From Amycolatopsis dendrobii (GTDB taxonomy: Bacteria; Actinomycetota; Actinomycetes; Mycobacteriales; Pseudonocardiaceae), in assembly GCF_014145675.1 (NCBI RefSeq), contig NZ_JACGZW010000006.1, forward strand, positions 62,001-126,000: a stretch of 64,000 bases of DNA, given 5' to 3'. The notes beneath the pieces are model-generated. The model made no database searches, had not been told where the DNA came from, and saw only the letters and a list, made by a program, of their open reading frames with translations. This document shows positions 16,231 through 26,223 of the stretch, in pieces (position 1 is the first letter of the stretch; each line of letters begins with the position of its first letter). Both the position numbers and the translations under genes were made by a program.

Positions 16231-16270
16231 GTGAGTGTTTATGCCGGTTCTAACCGGGATCGCCACTCAC
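16231..16270. repeat. 40-bp palindromic element, copy 2 (mismatched arms)
   Basis: The right half (AACCGGGATCGCCACTCAC) and the flank GACGCTCCCC nearly match copy 1, but the left arm is GTGAGTGTTTATGCCGGTT. It therefore pairs with the right arm only at its outer GTGAGTG and inner CCGGTT. The two arms look as if they come from two different subtypes of the palindrome. The element sits 37 bases beyond the 3' end of gpsA. Confidence 0.65.
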
Positions 16271-16307
16271 GACGCTCCCCACTGCTCAGCCGCCGCTCAC
16301 GACGGGC

Positions 16308-17333
16308 TCAGCGCCACTCCGGCTTCCGCGACCGGCCGAGCAGCTCCGCGCCCGCCTGCCGCGGGTCGACGCCCTCGTGGCACACCCGGTACATCGCGTC
16401 CGTGATCGGCATGTCGGCCCCGTGCCGCTGCGCCAGTTCGCGGATCGACGAGCACGACGCGACGCCCTCCGCGACCTGGCCGCCGGTCGCCGCCTGTGCC
16501 TCGGCCAGCGTTTCGCCGCGGCCGAGCCGTTCGCCGAAGGTGCGGTTGCGCGACAACGGCGACGAGCACGTCGCCACCAGGTCGCCGAGCCCGGCGAGCC
16601 CGGCGAAGGTCAGCGGGTCCGCACCGAGTTTCGCGCCGAGCCGCGCCATTTCGGCGAGACCGCGCGTGATGAGCGTCGCCATCGTGTTCGCGCCCAAGCC
16701 CATCCCGGCGGCCATCCCGCAGCTGAGCGCGATCACGTTCTTGCACGCGCCGCCCAGCTCGCAGCCGACCACGTCGGTGTTGGTGTAGGGCCGGAAATAC
16801 TGGTTCGAAGTCGCCTGCTGCACCGCTTTCGCCCGCTCGTGATCGGCGCACGCGAGCACCGCGGCGGCGGGCTGCCCGTCGGCGATCTCGCGGGCCAGGT
16901 TCGGCCCGGACACCACCACGATCTCGCCCGGATCGACGTCGGCCAGTTCGGCGATCACCTCGCTCATCCGCTTGAGCGTGCCCAGTTCCACGCCCTTGGC
17001 CAGGCTGACCAGGATCGCCTCGGACGGCAGCAGCGGCCGCCAGCCGGAGAGGTTCGCGCGCAGGCTCTGGCTCGGCACCCCGAGCACGACAGCCTGCGCG
17101 CCGTCCAGCGCCTCGGCCGCGTCGGCCGTCGCGGTGATCCGGTCCGGCAGCGTCGTTCCCGGCAGGTACGACTCGTTGGTGTGCCGCTCCCGGATCTCTT
17201 CGGCGACGCTTTCCCGGCGTGCCCACATCGTCACGTCCCGGCCCGCGTCGCCGAGCACCTTCGCGAACGCGGTGCCCCACGAACCCGCGCCGAGCACGGT
17301 GACCCGCTGCACGTCGGCGGCGAAACCCGCCAT
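16308..17333 (-). CDS. gpsA: glycerol-3-phosphate dehydrogenase [NAD(P)+]
   Basis: Makes sn-glycerol-3-phosphate from dihydroxyacetone phosphate for membrane lipids. The 341 residues show the NAD loop VTVLGAGSWGTAFAKVL near 11-27, the substrate-binding SLAKGVE and VSGPNLAREIA, the catalytic Lys region GGACKNVIALSCGMAAG, and AGLGDLVATC. The ATG at 17333 shares one base with the plsC stop (TGATG), so the two lipid genes form a coupled operon: acyltransferase first, then the dehydrogenase that supplies its acceptor. Confidence 0.97.
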   Translation of the reverse strand: MAGFAADVQRVTVLGAGSWGTAFAKVLGDAGRDVTMWARRESVAEEIRERHTNESYLPGTTLPDRITATADAAEALDGAQAVVLGVPSQSLRANLSGWRPLLPSEAILVSLAKGVELGTLKRMSEVIAELADVDPGEIVVVSGPNLAREIADGQPAAAVLACADHERAKAVQQATSNQYFRPYTNTDVVGCELGGACKNVIALSCGMAAGMGLGANTMATLITRGLAEMARLGAKLGADPLTFAGLAGLGDLVATCSSPLSRNRTFGERLGRGETLAEAQAATGGQVAEGVASCSSIRELAQRHGADMPITDAMYRVCHEGVDPRQAGAELLGRSRKPEWR

Positions 17334-18103
17334 CAGGCACCGTCCTCCGGCTGCTCGGCCGCCTCGGTCTCAGTCTTGGCCTCTGCCTTGGTCTCTGCCG
17401 CCGCGTCGGTTTCCGGCTTCTTCACCGGCGGTTCCTCCTGCCGGATCTCGGCCAGCAGCCGGGTCACCTCGTCCATCAGCACCGCGGTGACCTCGCGCAG
17501 CATCGAGGCGCTGCGCGGATTCCCGCCCCGGTACGCGGACAGGTCGATCGGGTCGCCGACCAGGTGCGTCACCGTCTTGCGCGGGAACGGGGTGAACTTC
17601 TTGGTGTAGCCGTTGAAGATCTGGTTCGTGCCCCAGCGCGCGATCGGGATCACCGGCACGTCGTTCTGCAGCGCCAGCCGCGCCGCGCCGCTGTAGGCCT
17701 CCTTCGGCCAGCCCAGCGGGTCCTTCGTGATGGTGCCCTCCGGGTAGATCACGATGACCTTGCCCTCTTCGAGCGCCTGGTGCGCGGCCTTGAGGCTGTC
17801 GCCCGCGGCGCTCGACCCGCGCGCCACCGGGATCTGCCCGGACCCGGTCACGATCCGGCCGAAGATCGGCACGTCTTTCAGGCTCGCCTTGAGGAAGAAC
17901 CGAGGCACCCGCTTCTGCCGGTGCACGAACACCGCGTCGACCGCCGGGTCGAGGTGCGAGATGTGGTTCATCACCAGCACCGCGGGCCCTTGCCGGGGGA
18001 TTTTCTCCGCGCCGAGGTACACCCGCTTGCCGATCGCGGTCAGCGGGTAGAACGCGGCGGCGGCCAGCCCCACCCAGAATCCGCCCTTCTCACGCCGTGC
18101 CAC
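17333..18103 (-). CDS. 1-acyl-sn-glycerol-3-phosphate acyltransferase (PlsC family)
   Basis: Transfers acyl chains to (lyso)phosphatidate in phospholipid synthesis at the inner face of the membrane. The GTG at 18103 (GAGGAGGAG ribosome site) gives 256 residues. The catalytic NHISHLD (HX4D) is near 50-56, the FLKASLKDVPIFGRI block follows, then YPEGTITKD. The last 40 residues are a charged Ala/Glu/Lys/Thr-rich tail (ETKAEAKTETEAAEQPEDGA) of low complexity. Overlap with gpsA supports a glycerolipid role. Activity on a different acyl acceptor cannot be excluded. Confidence 0.92.
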   Translation of the reverse strand: MARREKGGFWVGLAAAAFYPLTAIGKRVYLGAEKIPRQGPAVLVMNHISHLDPAVDAVFVHRQKRVPRFFLKASLKDVPIFGRIVTGSGQIPVARGSSAAGDSLKAAHQALEEGKVIVIYPEGTITKDPLGWPKEAYSGAARLALQNDVPVIPIARWGTNQIFNGYTKKFTPFPRKTVTHLVGDPIDLSAYRGGNPRSASMLREVTAVLMDEVTRLLAEIRQEEPPVKKPETDAAAETKAEAKTETEAAEQPEDGA

Positions 18104-18219
18104 AGTTCTCCTCCTCGGGTCGCCTCTGCTCCGGGTGATCCTGCCGCGCGCCGGTTCGCGCAGTCCAGGGAGGGTGCGCTCACGCACGCGCGCGAGCGGT
18201 TTCGGGTAAAGATGGACAG

Positions 18220-18852
18220 GTGGACGCAGACCTGGTCATGCCGCTGAAACCGCCGGGCGCGGGCAAGTCCCGGCTGCGCGGCGCGGTCGCCGCGCACCGG
18301 CACGCCGAACTGGTGCTGGCGCTGGCCTGCGACACGCTGGCCGCGGTCACGTCGGTCGCCAGGGTCCGGCGCGTGCTCGTCGTCACCTCCGATCCGGCCG
18401 CGCTGTCCGAATTGGCCGGTCTCGGCGTCGAACTGGTCGCCGAGCCGGCGGGCGGCGGGCTCAACGAAGCGCTGCGGCACGGCGCGGAGCTGCTGCGCGC
18501 GGACGCGCCGGACGGAGTAGTCGGCGCGCTCCAAGCGGATCTCCCGGCATTGCGCGCGGTGGATCTCGAGCAGGCGCTCACCGAAGCCGCCGGCCGCCGC
18601 GCGGTGGTGTTCGACCGGCAGGGCACCGGGACCACGCTGCTGCTGTCCGCGCCCGGGAAACCGCTCGACCCGCGCTTCGGCGCCGGTTCCGCGGAACTGC
18701 ATCGGGCGTCGGGTGCGATTCCGCTCACCCAGGCATTGCCGTCGCTGCGCAGCGACGTGGACACCGAAGATGATCTCCGCCACGCCGCGAAACTCGGTCT
18801 CGGCAAGCGCACCGCGGCATTGCTCCCGGCCGAACGGGCGCAATTGCGCTGA
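18220..18852 (+). CDS. fbiD: phosphoenolpyruvate/2-phospho-L-lactate guanylyltransferase of F420 synthesis
   Basis: Activates phosphoenolpyruvate (or phospholactate) with GTP in coenzyme F420 biosynthesis. The 210 residues form a nucleotidyltransferase fold: LVMPLKPPGAGKSRL at 5-19, VLVVTSDP, EPAGGGLNEAL, the metal-binding LQADLPALRAVDLEQAL, and the GTTLLLS strand, with the C-terminal FGAGSAELH. The gene lies beside ppk as in mycobacteria (Rv2983). The GTG at 18220 is used. F420 supply fits the LLM-family oxidoreductase at 52.9 kb. Confidence 0.93.
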   Translation: MDADLVMPLKPPGAGKSRLRGAVAAHRHAELVLALACDTLAAVTSVARVRRVLVVTSDPAALSELAGLGVELVAEPAGGGLNEALRHGAELLRADAPDGVVGALQADLPALRAVDLEQALTEAAGRRAVVFDRQGTGTTLLLSAPGKPLDPRFGAGSAELHRASGAIPLTQALPSLRSDVDTEDDLRHAAKLGLGKRTAALLPAERAQLR

Positions 18853-18855
18853 CGT

Positions 18856-18877
18856 GTTCACTCGACCTTCATCGCGG
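18856..18877 (+). promoter_or_regulatory. candidate PHO box upstream of ppk
   Basis: Two adjacent 11-base units, GTTCACTCGAC and CTTCATCGCGG, match the streptomycete PhoP direct-repeat consensus G(G/T)TCAYYYR(G/C)G well in the first unit and partly in the second. They end 30 bases before the ppk start. Control of ppk by PhoP is known in Streptomyces; its presence here is inferred from the motif only. Confidence 0.4.
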
Positions 18878-18907
18878 CCTGCGCAAACCGCGGCTTCGTA
18901 GTGAACA

Positions 18908-21334
18908 ATGGGCAGCGTGAGCACAGAAGACGGCAGCACTCCGGCCCGGCGGCGCGTGAAGAGCGGCAGCAGCGCGACCCCCTCGTCCCCGGCTCCGCGC
19001 ACCGCGGGCAGGAAGGCGACCTCGCGCGGGAACGCCGACTCCGCGGCGGCCCGTCGGGCGAAACCCAAGGCGGCTCCGGCGGAAGACAACGCCAAACCGG
19101 CCAAGCGCAAAACCGCCGCTTCGAGCGCGCTGCGCACCACGGCGAAGAAACCCGCCGCACCGCCCGCCGTCTCCAAGGCCGCCGTTCGGCCGCGCCGGAC
19201 CACGACCGAGAGCGGCGAGGAATTCCGCTCCGTTCCCTCGGCCCCGCCCGCCGTCACGTCCGCGCCCACCGCCGTCGAGTCGCTTCCCGACGACCGTTAT
19301 TTCAACCGGGAGCTGTCCTGGCTGGACTTCAACGCCCGCGTGCTCGCGCTGGCCGAGGACGAATCGCAGCCGCTGCTCGAACGAGCCAAGTTCCTCGCCA
19401 TTTTCGCGTCCAATTTGGACGAGTTCTACATGGTCCGGGTCGCCGGGCTGAAACGGCGCGACGGCACCGGCCTCTCGGTGCGCAGCGCGGACGGGCTCAC
19501 GCCGCGCGAACAGCTGGACTACATCGCCAAGCGCAACCAGGACCTGGTCGAACGGCACACCGCCGCGTTCAAGGAGCACCTGCGCCCGCAACTGGCCGAG
19601 CAGGACATCCGGATCGTCGGCTGGGCCGACCTGTCCGGGGCCGACCAGCTCCGGCTGTCGAGCTACTTCTCCGAGCAGATCTTCCCGGTGCTCACGCCGC
19701 TCGCGGTCGACCCGGCGCACCCGTTCCCGTACATCTCGGGGCTGTCGCTCAACCTCGCGGTGACGGTGCGGGACCCGCAGGGCGGGCTCGAACGGTTCGC
19801 GCGCGTGAAGGTGCCGAGCAACGTGCCGCGGCTGATGCGCGTGGAAACCGAACGCGGCAACCGGTCCGCGACCTTCCTTCCGCTCGAGGAACTGATCTCC
19901 GCGCACCTGAGCGATCTGTTCACCGGCATGGAGGTCACCGAGCACCACGTCTTCCGCGTCACCCGCAACGCCGACTTCGAGGTCGAGGAAGACCGCGACG
20001 AGGACCTGTTGCAGGCATTGGAACGCGAGCTGGCGCAGCGCCGGTTCGGCCCTCCGGTGCGGCTCGAGGTCGCGCAGGACATGAGCGAGCACATGCTCGA
20101 ACTGCTGCTGCGCGAGCTGGAAGTCGATCCCGAGGACGTCGTCGAGGTGCCCGGGCTGCTCGACCTCACCTGCCTGTTCCAGCTGTCCGCGGTCGACCGC
20201 AAGGAGCTGAAGGACCGGCCGTTCGTGCCCGCGACGCATCCGGCGTTCGGCGAACGCGAGACGCCCAAGAGCGTGTTCGCGACGCTGCGCGAGGGCGACG
20301 TCCTGGTGCACCACCCGTACGACTCGTTCTCCACGAGCGTGCAGCGCTTCATCGAACAGGCCGCGGCCGACTCGAAAGTGCTGGCGATCAAGCAGACGCT
20401 GTACCGGACGTCCGGCGATTCGCCGATCGTGGACGCGCTGATCGACGCCGCCGAGGCGGGCAAGCAGGTCGTGGCGCTGGTGGAGATCAAGGCGCGGTTC
20501 GACGAGCAGGCCAACATCACCTGGGCGCGCACGCTGGAACGCGCGGGCGTGCACGTCGTGTACGGCTTGGTGGGCCTCAAAACGCACTGCAAGGTGTCGA
20601 TGGTGGTGCGGCAGGAGGGTTCGACCATCCGCCGCTACTGCCACATCGGGACCGGCAACTACAACCCGAAGACCGCGCGGCTGTACGAAGACCTCGGCCT
20701 GCTCACCGCGGACCCGAGCATCGGCGCGGACATCACCGACCTGTTCAACGTCCTCACCGGCTACTCGCGCCAGGACACCTACCGCACGATCCTCACGTCG
20801 CCGCACGGCATCCGCCGCGGCATCGTGCGCGCGATCGGCGAGGAGATCGAACTCGCGCGCGCCGGGCTCGACGCGGGCATCCGGATCAAGTGCAACTCGC
20901 TCGTGGACGAGCAGGTGATCGACGCGCTGTACCACGCTTCGCAGGCGGGCGTTCCGGTCGACGTGGTGGTGCGCGGGATCTGCTCGCTGAAGCCGGGCGT
21001 CGAAGGCTTGAGCGAGAACATCCGCGTCCGCTCGATCCTCGGCCGGTTCCTGGAGCATTCGCGGGTGTTCAACTTCCGGGCGGGCGGCACGCACTGGATC
21101 GGCAGCGCGGACATGATGCACCGCAACCTCGACCGCCGGATCGAGGCGCTGGTGCGGGTCAAGGACCCGAGGCTGACGCGGCAGCTGGACGAGGTGTTCG
21201 ATTCGGCGCTCGATCCGCACACGCGCTGCTGGGTGCTCAGTTCCTCGGGCGAATGGCAGCCGTTCCCTGCCGCCGGTTCGCAGGTGCGCGACCACCAGCT
21301 CGAACTCGCGAAGCTGCACGGGGCCGTCGGATGA
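18908..21334 (+). CDS. ppk: polyphosphate kinase 1
   Basis: Reversibly makes polyphosphate from ATP. The 808 residues comprise a low-complexity basic Ala/Lys/Arg/Ser/Thr extension (1-125) and the full PPK1 core from about 128 (RYFNRELSWLDFNARVLALA). The two catalytic His segments are present in GLVGLKTHCKVSMVV and RYCHIGTGNYNPKTARLYED, along with VEIKARFDEQANITWA. The extension is much longer than in most orthologues and is unlike the core in composition. A GTG at 18917 is an alternative start. The ATGA overlap with mutT1 shows a ppk-mutT1 operon. Confidence 0.96.
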   Translation: MGSVSTEDGSTPARRRVKSGSSATPSSPAPRTAGRKATSRGNADSAAARRAKPKAAPAEDNAKPAKRKTAASSALRTTAKKPAAPPAVSKAAVRPRRTTTESGEEFRSVPSAPPAVTSAPTAVESLPDDRYFNRELSWLDFNARVLALAEDESQPLLERAKFLAIFASNLDEFYMVRVAGLKRRDGTGLSVRSADGLTPREQLDYIAKRNQDLVERHTAAFKEHLRPQLAEQDIRIVGWADLSGADQLRLSSYFSEQIFPVLTPLAVDPAHPFPYISGLSLNLAVTVRDPQGGLERFARVKVPSNVPRLMRVETERGNRSATFLPLEELISAHLSDLFTGMEVTEHHVFRVTRNADFEVEEDRDEDLLQALERELAQRRFGPPVRLEVAQDMSEHMLELLLRELEVDPEDVVEVPGLLDLTCLFQLSAVDRKELKDRPFVPATHPAFGERETPKSVFATLREGDVLVHHPYDSFSTSVQRFIEQAAADSKVLAIKQTLYRTSGDSPIVDALIDAAEAGKQVVALVEIKARFDEQANITWARTLERAGVHVVYGLVGLKTHCKVSMVVRQEGSTIRRYCHIGTGNYNPKTARLYEDLGLLTADPSIGADITDLFNVLTGYSRQDTYRTILTSPHGIRRGIVRAIGEEIELARAGLDAGIRIKCNSLVDEQVIDALYHASQAGVPVDVVVRGICSLKPGVEGLSENIRVRSILGRFLEHSRVFNFRAGGTHWIGSADMMHRNLDRRIEALVRVKDPRLTRQLDEVFDSALDPHTRCWVLSSSGEWQPFPAAGSQVRDHQLELAKLHGAVG

Positions 21335-22278
21335 GCGTGGACGTCCGGGCCGCGGGCGCGGTGCTCTGGCGCCGCGCCGGGGCGGGCATCGAGGTCGCCC
21401 TCGTGCACCGGCCCCGCTACGACGATTGGTCGCTGCCGAAGGGAAAGGTCGACCCGGGCGAGACGATCGCGGCCACCGCGGTGCGCGAGATCGCCGAGGA
21501 GACCGGGTTCCGCGCTGTGCTGGGCCGCTATGTCGCGCAGACGAGGTACGAGGTGCCCGCGAAGAACAACGGGCGGCTGCTGCGCAAGAGCGTCGACTAC
21601 TTCAGCGGCGAAGCCGTCGAGGGAGCCTTCGAGCCCAACGAAGAAGTCGACGAACTCCGCTGGCTGGACCCGATCGCGGCCGAGCAGCTGCTCACCCGGC
21701 CGGCGGATGTCCGGGTGCTGCGCGAGTTCTGCGCCCTCCCGCCCGCGCCGACGACGGTATTGCTGGTGCGGCACGCCAAGGCGGGCAAACGCGAAGACTG
21801 GACCGGCGACGACGACCTCCGCCCGTTGTCGGAAGCCGGCCAACGCCAAGCCGCCGCACTGCGAGACCTGCTGCCGCTCTTCGGCCCTGACCGGGTCTTC
21901 TCCGCGCCGCGGCTGCGGTGCGTGCAGACCGTCGGCGGCGTCGCGGACGCACTCGGAGTCGAGGTGCAGCACGAGCCGTTGCTGTCGGAAGAGGGCTACT
22001 GGCCCGACCCGCTGCTGGGAATCCGCCGCCTGCTGGAGATCGCGGCCGACGGGGGCACGCCGCTGATCAGCAGCCAGGGCGGGGTGATCCCGGACCTGGT
22101 GAGCGCACTGGCGGACCGGGACGGCCTGGAACTGCCCGCCGCCCGCGACGGTGTCGTGCCGAGCAAAAAGGGCTCGCTGTGGGTCCTGTCGTTCTGCCCC
22201 GGCGACGACGGACCGGTTCTGGCGGGCGCGGATTACTATCCGAGCCCGCTCCCCGCTCCGGTGCCTTCGGCGGGCTGA
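21331..22278 (+). CDS. mutT1: MutT1: Nudix hydrolase fused to a histidine phosphatase domain
   Basis: Cleans oxidised guanine nucleotides and hydrolyses dinucleoside polyphosphates in the mycobacterial orthologue. The 315 residues have an N-terminal Nudix domain (box at 39-60, GKVDPGE then REIAEETGF) and a C-terminal phosphoglycerate-mutase-like domain starting VLLVRHAKAG with catalytic His148, then FSAPRLRCVQT. The RHA in place of RHG is also found in the mycobacterial protein, so it is not a defect. The ATG at 21331 overlaps the ppk stop. Confidence 0.94.
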   Translation: MSVDVRAAGAVLWRRAGAGIEVALVHRPRYDDWSLPKGKVDPGETIAATAVREIAEETGFRAVLGRYVAQTRYEVPAKNNGRLLRKSVDYFSGEAVEGAFEPNEEVDELRWLDPIAAEQLLTRPADVRVLREFCALPPAPTTVLLVRHAKAGKREDWTGDDDLRPLSEAGQRQAAALRDLLPLFGPDRVFSAPRLRCVQTVGGVADALGVEVQHEPLLSEEGYWPDPLLGIRRLLEIAADGGTPLISSQGGVIPDLVSALADRDGLELPAARDGVVPSKKGSLWVLSFCPGDDGPVLAGADYYPSPLPAPVPSAG

Positions 22279-22288
22279 TCTTTTGCAC

Positions 22289-22318
22289 GGGGCCCGGCGT
22301 CCGCGCCGGGCCCCTTCT
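22289..22318 (+). terminator. rho-independent terminator after mutT1
   Basis: GGGGCCCGGCG at 22289-22299 pairs perfectly with CGCCGGGCCCC at 22304-22314 around TCCG, followed by TTCTCTT. It starts 11 bases after the mutT1 stop and closes the ppk-mutT1 unit. Confidence 0.85.
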
Positions 22319-23113
22319 CTTATGCGCTCTTCCGCCATTCGGCTGGCTTCGGATTCTATAGAGACCGATAGTGCTCAGCGGCGCTAAGCAGTTATCGCGG
22401 GCCCCGGCATAAGGGACGTCCGAGACAGTGCCGCGGGGTTTATTTACCCCCCGGCGGGGATTTATCTCCGGGCGTCGGATTAGCCCTCCGGGACCCGCCG
22501 GGAAGCCCTCCTCGGGGAATCCGATTGCCTTCCCGGACGGCTCCGGATCTGTTGTCTTATCAGCAATCCGGCGGCTTCTTCCGGAGTCCGAACAGCCCGC
22601 CTACCTCGGGAAACGCTGTCGTCCCGCTGCGCTGGCACCCTCTGGTCCAGTGCTCCGGCAACCCCGATGGGGCAGGGAATTCGCGACCTCCGGAGCGGCT
22701 CCCCACACCGACTCGCCAGCCCCCGTTGTCTCGGCTCACGCGGAAACCCTGCGATCGCAACGGGGTCGGCCGCTCAGCCGTCCGAGCCATGCTGCTGCCT
22801 CGCCTCGCCAGCCCCGGCCGACGTCCCCGCTCACCCGGCCTCGAAACCCGCCCGCCACAACAGCTCGACCGTCGCCGCTCAGCAGGTCGACGCCGCAATC
22901 GCCGCGCAGCACCAGCCCGGAAACCCAGCCTGTCCGCTGATCCGGGCGCCCCTCAGCCACCCGGAACCCACCGCGCCCCTACGACGGCCGGCGCTCCGGC
23001 TCACCGACCCGAGCGCCCCGTCAACCCGAAACCCGAGCCCGCACAACGCCTCGCCCCGCAACCCGCTTCTCACCGCACTGACTCCGGAATATTCATCCGC
23101 TCAACCCCGGAAA
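22319..23113. other. gene-free stretch between convergent mutT1 and hupB
   Basis: About 800 bases hold several long Pro/Arg/Ser-rich frames on both strands, but none has a ribosome site, a recognisable domain or a hydrophobicity pattern of a real protein, so I call no gene. The first 100 bases after the terminator are less GC-rich. I see no repeats of the TCGCC type here. Confidence 0.5.
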
Positions 23114-23157
23114 CGCGGCAGGGCCCCGACCTCGCCCGAGGTCGGGGCCCTGCCGCG
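23114..23157 (-). terminator. terminator after hupB copy 1
   Basis: Perfect 21-bp arms (starting CGCGGCAGGGCCCC at 23114 and ending at 23157) with a two-base loop, followed on the minus strand by TTTCC. It lies 18 bases beyond the hupB stop. The symmetric arms would also stop readthrough from the plus strand. Confidence 0.85.
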
Positions 23158-23175
23158 AAGCAACGAATACCGGGG

Positions 23176-23817
23176 CTACTTCTTCTTGGCCGCCGAGGTG
23201 CGCTTCGCCGGGGCCTTCTTGGCCGCGGCCGTGGTCTTCTTCGCTGCCGCAGTGGTCTTGGCGGCAGGCTTGGCGGCGGCCTTCGCCCGCGTGGTGGTGG
23301 CCTTCGGGGCCGCCTTGGCGCGGGTGGTGGTCGACTTCGCGGCCGTCGCGCGCGTCGTCGTCTTGGCGGCGGTGGCCTTGGCGGGAGCCTTGGCCGCGGT
23401 GGCGCGAGTGCGCGTGGCAGCGGGCTTCGCCGCCGTGGCACGGGTGCTGCGGGTGGCGGTCGTCGAGGCGGCGCGGGTGGTCGTGGCGCGCGCGGTGGTG
23501 CCGGTGGCCCGCTTCGCCGCCGTGGCCTTCGGCAGCTTCTTCGAACCGGAAATCACGTCCTTGAACGTGGTGCCCGCGCGGAACGCCGGAACGTTGGTCT
23601 TCTTGACCCGCACGGCTTCGCCGGTGCGCGGGTTGCGCGCGGTGCGGGCGGCACGAGCGCGCTTCTCGAACACCCCGAAGCCGGTGATGTTCACCTTTTC
23701 GCCCTTGTTGACCGTCCGGATGATGATGTCGACGAGACCGTCGACGGCCTCCGAAGCAACCTTTTTGTCGCCCAGACGCTCCGACAGCGCCTCGATCAGC
23801 TGGGCCTTGTTGGCCAT
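23176..23817 (-). CDS. hupB: HU-type nucleoid protein with long basic tail, copy 1
   Basis: A DNA-binding histone-like protein of 213 residues. Residues 1-92 are a complete HU domain (MANKAQLIEALSERLGDKK, IIIRTVNKGEKVNITGFGVF, and the DNA-arm GEAVRVKKTNVPAFRAG). Residues 93-213 are a Lys/Ala/Thr/Arg tail of PAKKA/TTRAKA-like repeats, as in mycobacterial HupB. The ATG at 23817 has GGAGGGAC upstream. A paralogue lies at 27914 in opposite orientation. In mycobacteria only one copy is found at this place (Rv2986c), downstream of leuD, as here. Confidence 0.97.
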   Translation of the reverse strand: MANKAQLIEALSERLGDKKVASEAVDGLVDIIIRTVNKGEKVNITGFGVFEKRARAARTARNPRTGEAVRVKKTNVPAFRAGTTFKDVISGSKKLPKATAAKRATGTTARATTTRAASTTATRSTRATAAKPAATRTRATAAKAPAKATAAKTTTRATAAKSTTTRAKAAPKATTTRAKAAAKPAAKTTAAAKKTTAAAKKAPAKRTSAAKKK

Positions 23818-23876
23818 TCCAGTCCCTCCAAGAAGAACTCTTCGTCCACGGCCAGGTCGGCCGGCTAACGCACACG

Positions 23877-23904
23877 GTATTACCAAGACAGCACAAATTC
23901 CAAA
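23877..23904 (-). promoter_or_regulatory. candidate promoter of hupB copy 1
   Basis: On the minus strand TTTGGA (23904-23899) and TAATAC (23882-23877) are separated by 16 bases, close to a housekeeping sigma consensus, 59 bases before the start codon. Confidence 0.5.
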
Positions 23905-24014
23905 CGGCACGCGAAATTTTCCCTTGCGGCGGGAACGGTTCCGCCCTCCCGAAGGACCCGTTTCCGGGTCCGGGAGGCTCCGTTTGGCGTGGGCGTGCGG
24001 GGGGCCGGCCGGGG

Positions 24015-24044
24015 CCGGATTCCCTTTCCGAGCAGGGAATCCGG
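24015..24044 (-). terminator. hairpin after leuD
   Basis: CCGGATTCCCT at 24015-24025 pairs with AGGGAATCCGG at 24034-24044, 15 bases beyond the leuD stop. A second stronger hairpin (23945-23977, CCTCCCG with GGACCCG nested) lies further on. Neither has a good T run on the minus strand, so termination is likely but not certain. Confidence 0.6.
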
Positions 24045-24059
24045 ACCCGGCGACGCAGG

Positions 24060-24662
24060 TCAGGAGGTCGCGGCGGGCAGCGTCGCGGGCTTCCAGGAAG
24101 GGCGCTGGGACTCGAACGCGTCGATGTCCCCCGCGTGGCGCAGAGTCAGCGCGATGTCGTCGAGTCCTTCGAGCAGCCGCCAGCGGACGTAGTCGTCGAT
24201 CTGGAAGGGCGCGGTGAAGTCCTTGGCCCGCACGGTCTTGGCTTCGAGGTCCACCGACACCTCCGTGCCGGGCTCGTTCTCCAGCAGCTTCCAGAGCAGT
24301 TCGACATCCGACTGCTCGCACTGCGCGGCGACGAGGCCGCCCTTGCCGGAGTTGCCGCGGAAGATGTCCGCGAAACGGGACGAGATGACGACCTTGAAGC
24401 CGTAGTCCATCAAGGCCCACACGGCGTGCTCGCGCGACGAACCGGTGCCGAAGTCGGGTCCGGCGACGAGCACCGAGCCATTCTTGAACGGTTCCTGATT
24501 GAGGATGAAGTCCTCCTGCGCGCGCCAGGCGGCGAACAGCCCGTCCTCGAATCCGGTGCGGGTCACGCGCTTGAGGTAGACGGCCGGGATGATCTGGTCA
24601 GTGTCCACGTTGGACCTGCGCAGCGGGACCCCGATCCCGGTGTGCTGGGTGAACGGTTCCAT
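24060..24662 (-). CDS. leuD: 3-isopropylmalate dehydratase small subunit
   Basis: With LeuC it isomerises 2-isopropylmalate to 3-isopropylmalate in leucine synthesis. The 200-residue length is typical. Signatures are RRSNVDTDQIIPAVYLKRV, GPDFGTGSSREHAVWAL (substrate-binding swivel loop) and ISSRFADIFRGNSGKGGL. The ATG is at 24662 with GGGAG upstream. It is 23 bases after leuC and clearly cotranscribed. Confidence 0.97.
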   Translation of the reverse strand: MEPFTQHTGIGVPLRRSNVDTDQIIPAVYLKRVTRTGFEDGLFAAWRAQEDFILNQEPFKNGSVLVAGPDFGTGSSREHAVWALMDYGFKVVISSRFADIFRGNSGKGGLVAAQCEQSDVELLWKLLENEPGTEVSVDLEAKTVRAKDFTAPFQIDDYVRWRLLEGLDDIALTLRHAGDIDAFESQRPSWKPATLPAATS

Positions 24663-24685
24663 GGTGGGAGCTCCTCTCGGGGCGG

Positions 24686-26110
<1,425 letters not shown>

Positions 26111-26223
26111 CTCCGGCTCCTTCCACGGGATCGGCCGGGAGCACGGAACCCGGACAGAGCCGGTGAGGAGGGGCGAGCCGCGGCTGGCCGCGGGCCCGGG
26201 TTTCGTTTTTCCCAGATTCTGGA

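Noticed and set aside
21766..21783. Degenerate histidine-phosphatase motif (RHA instead of RHG) in MutT1
   Set aside because: The mycobacterial MutT1 that I recall also has RHA followed by a similar AG, so it is the normal form for this subfamily.
18901..22278. Fused frame of about 1125 codons across ppk and mutT1
   Set aside because: Its first 800 codons are a shadow of ppk. Only the part from 21331 is real (mutT1), and the ATGA overlap explains the boundary.
22428..23868. Pro/Arg-rich frames between mutT1 and hupB
   Set aside because: Overlapping frames of equal quality occur in several phases, with no starts supported by a ribosome site and no homology I recognise.
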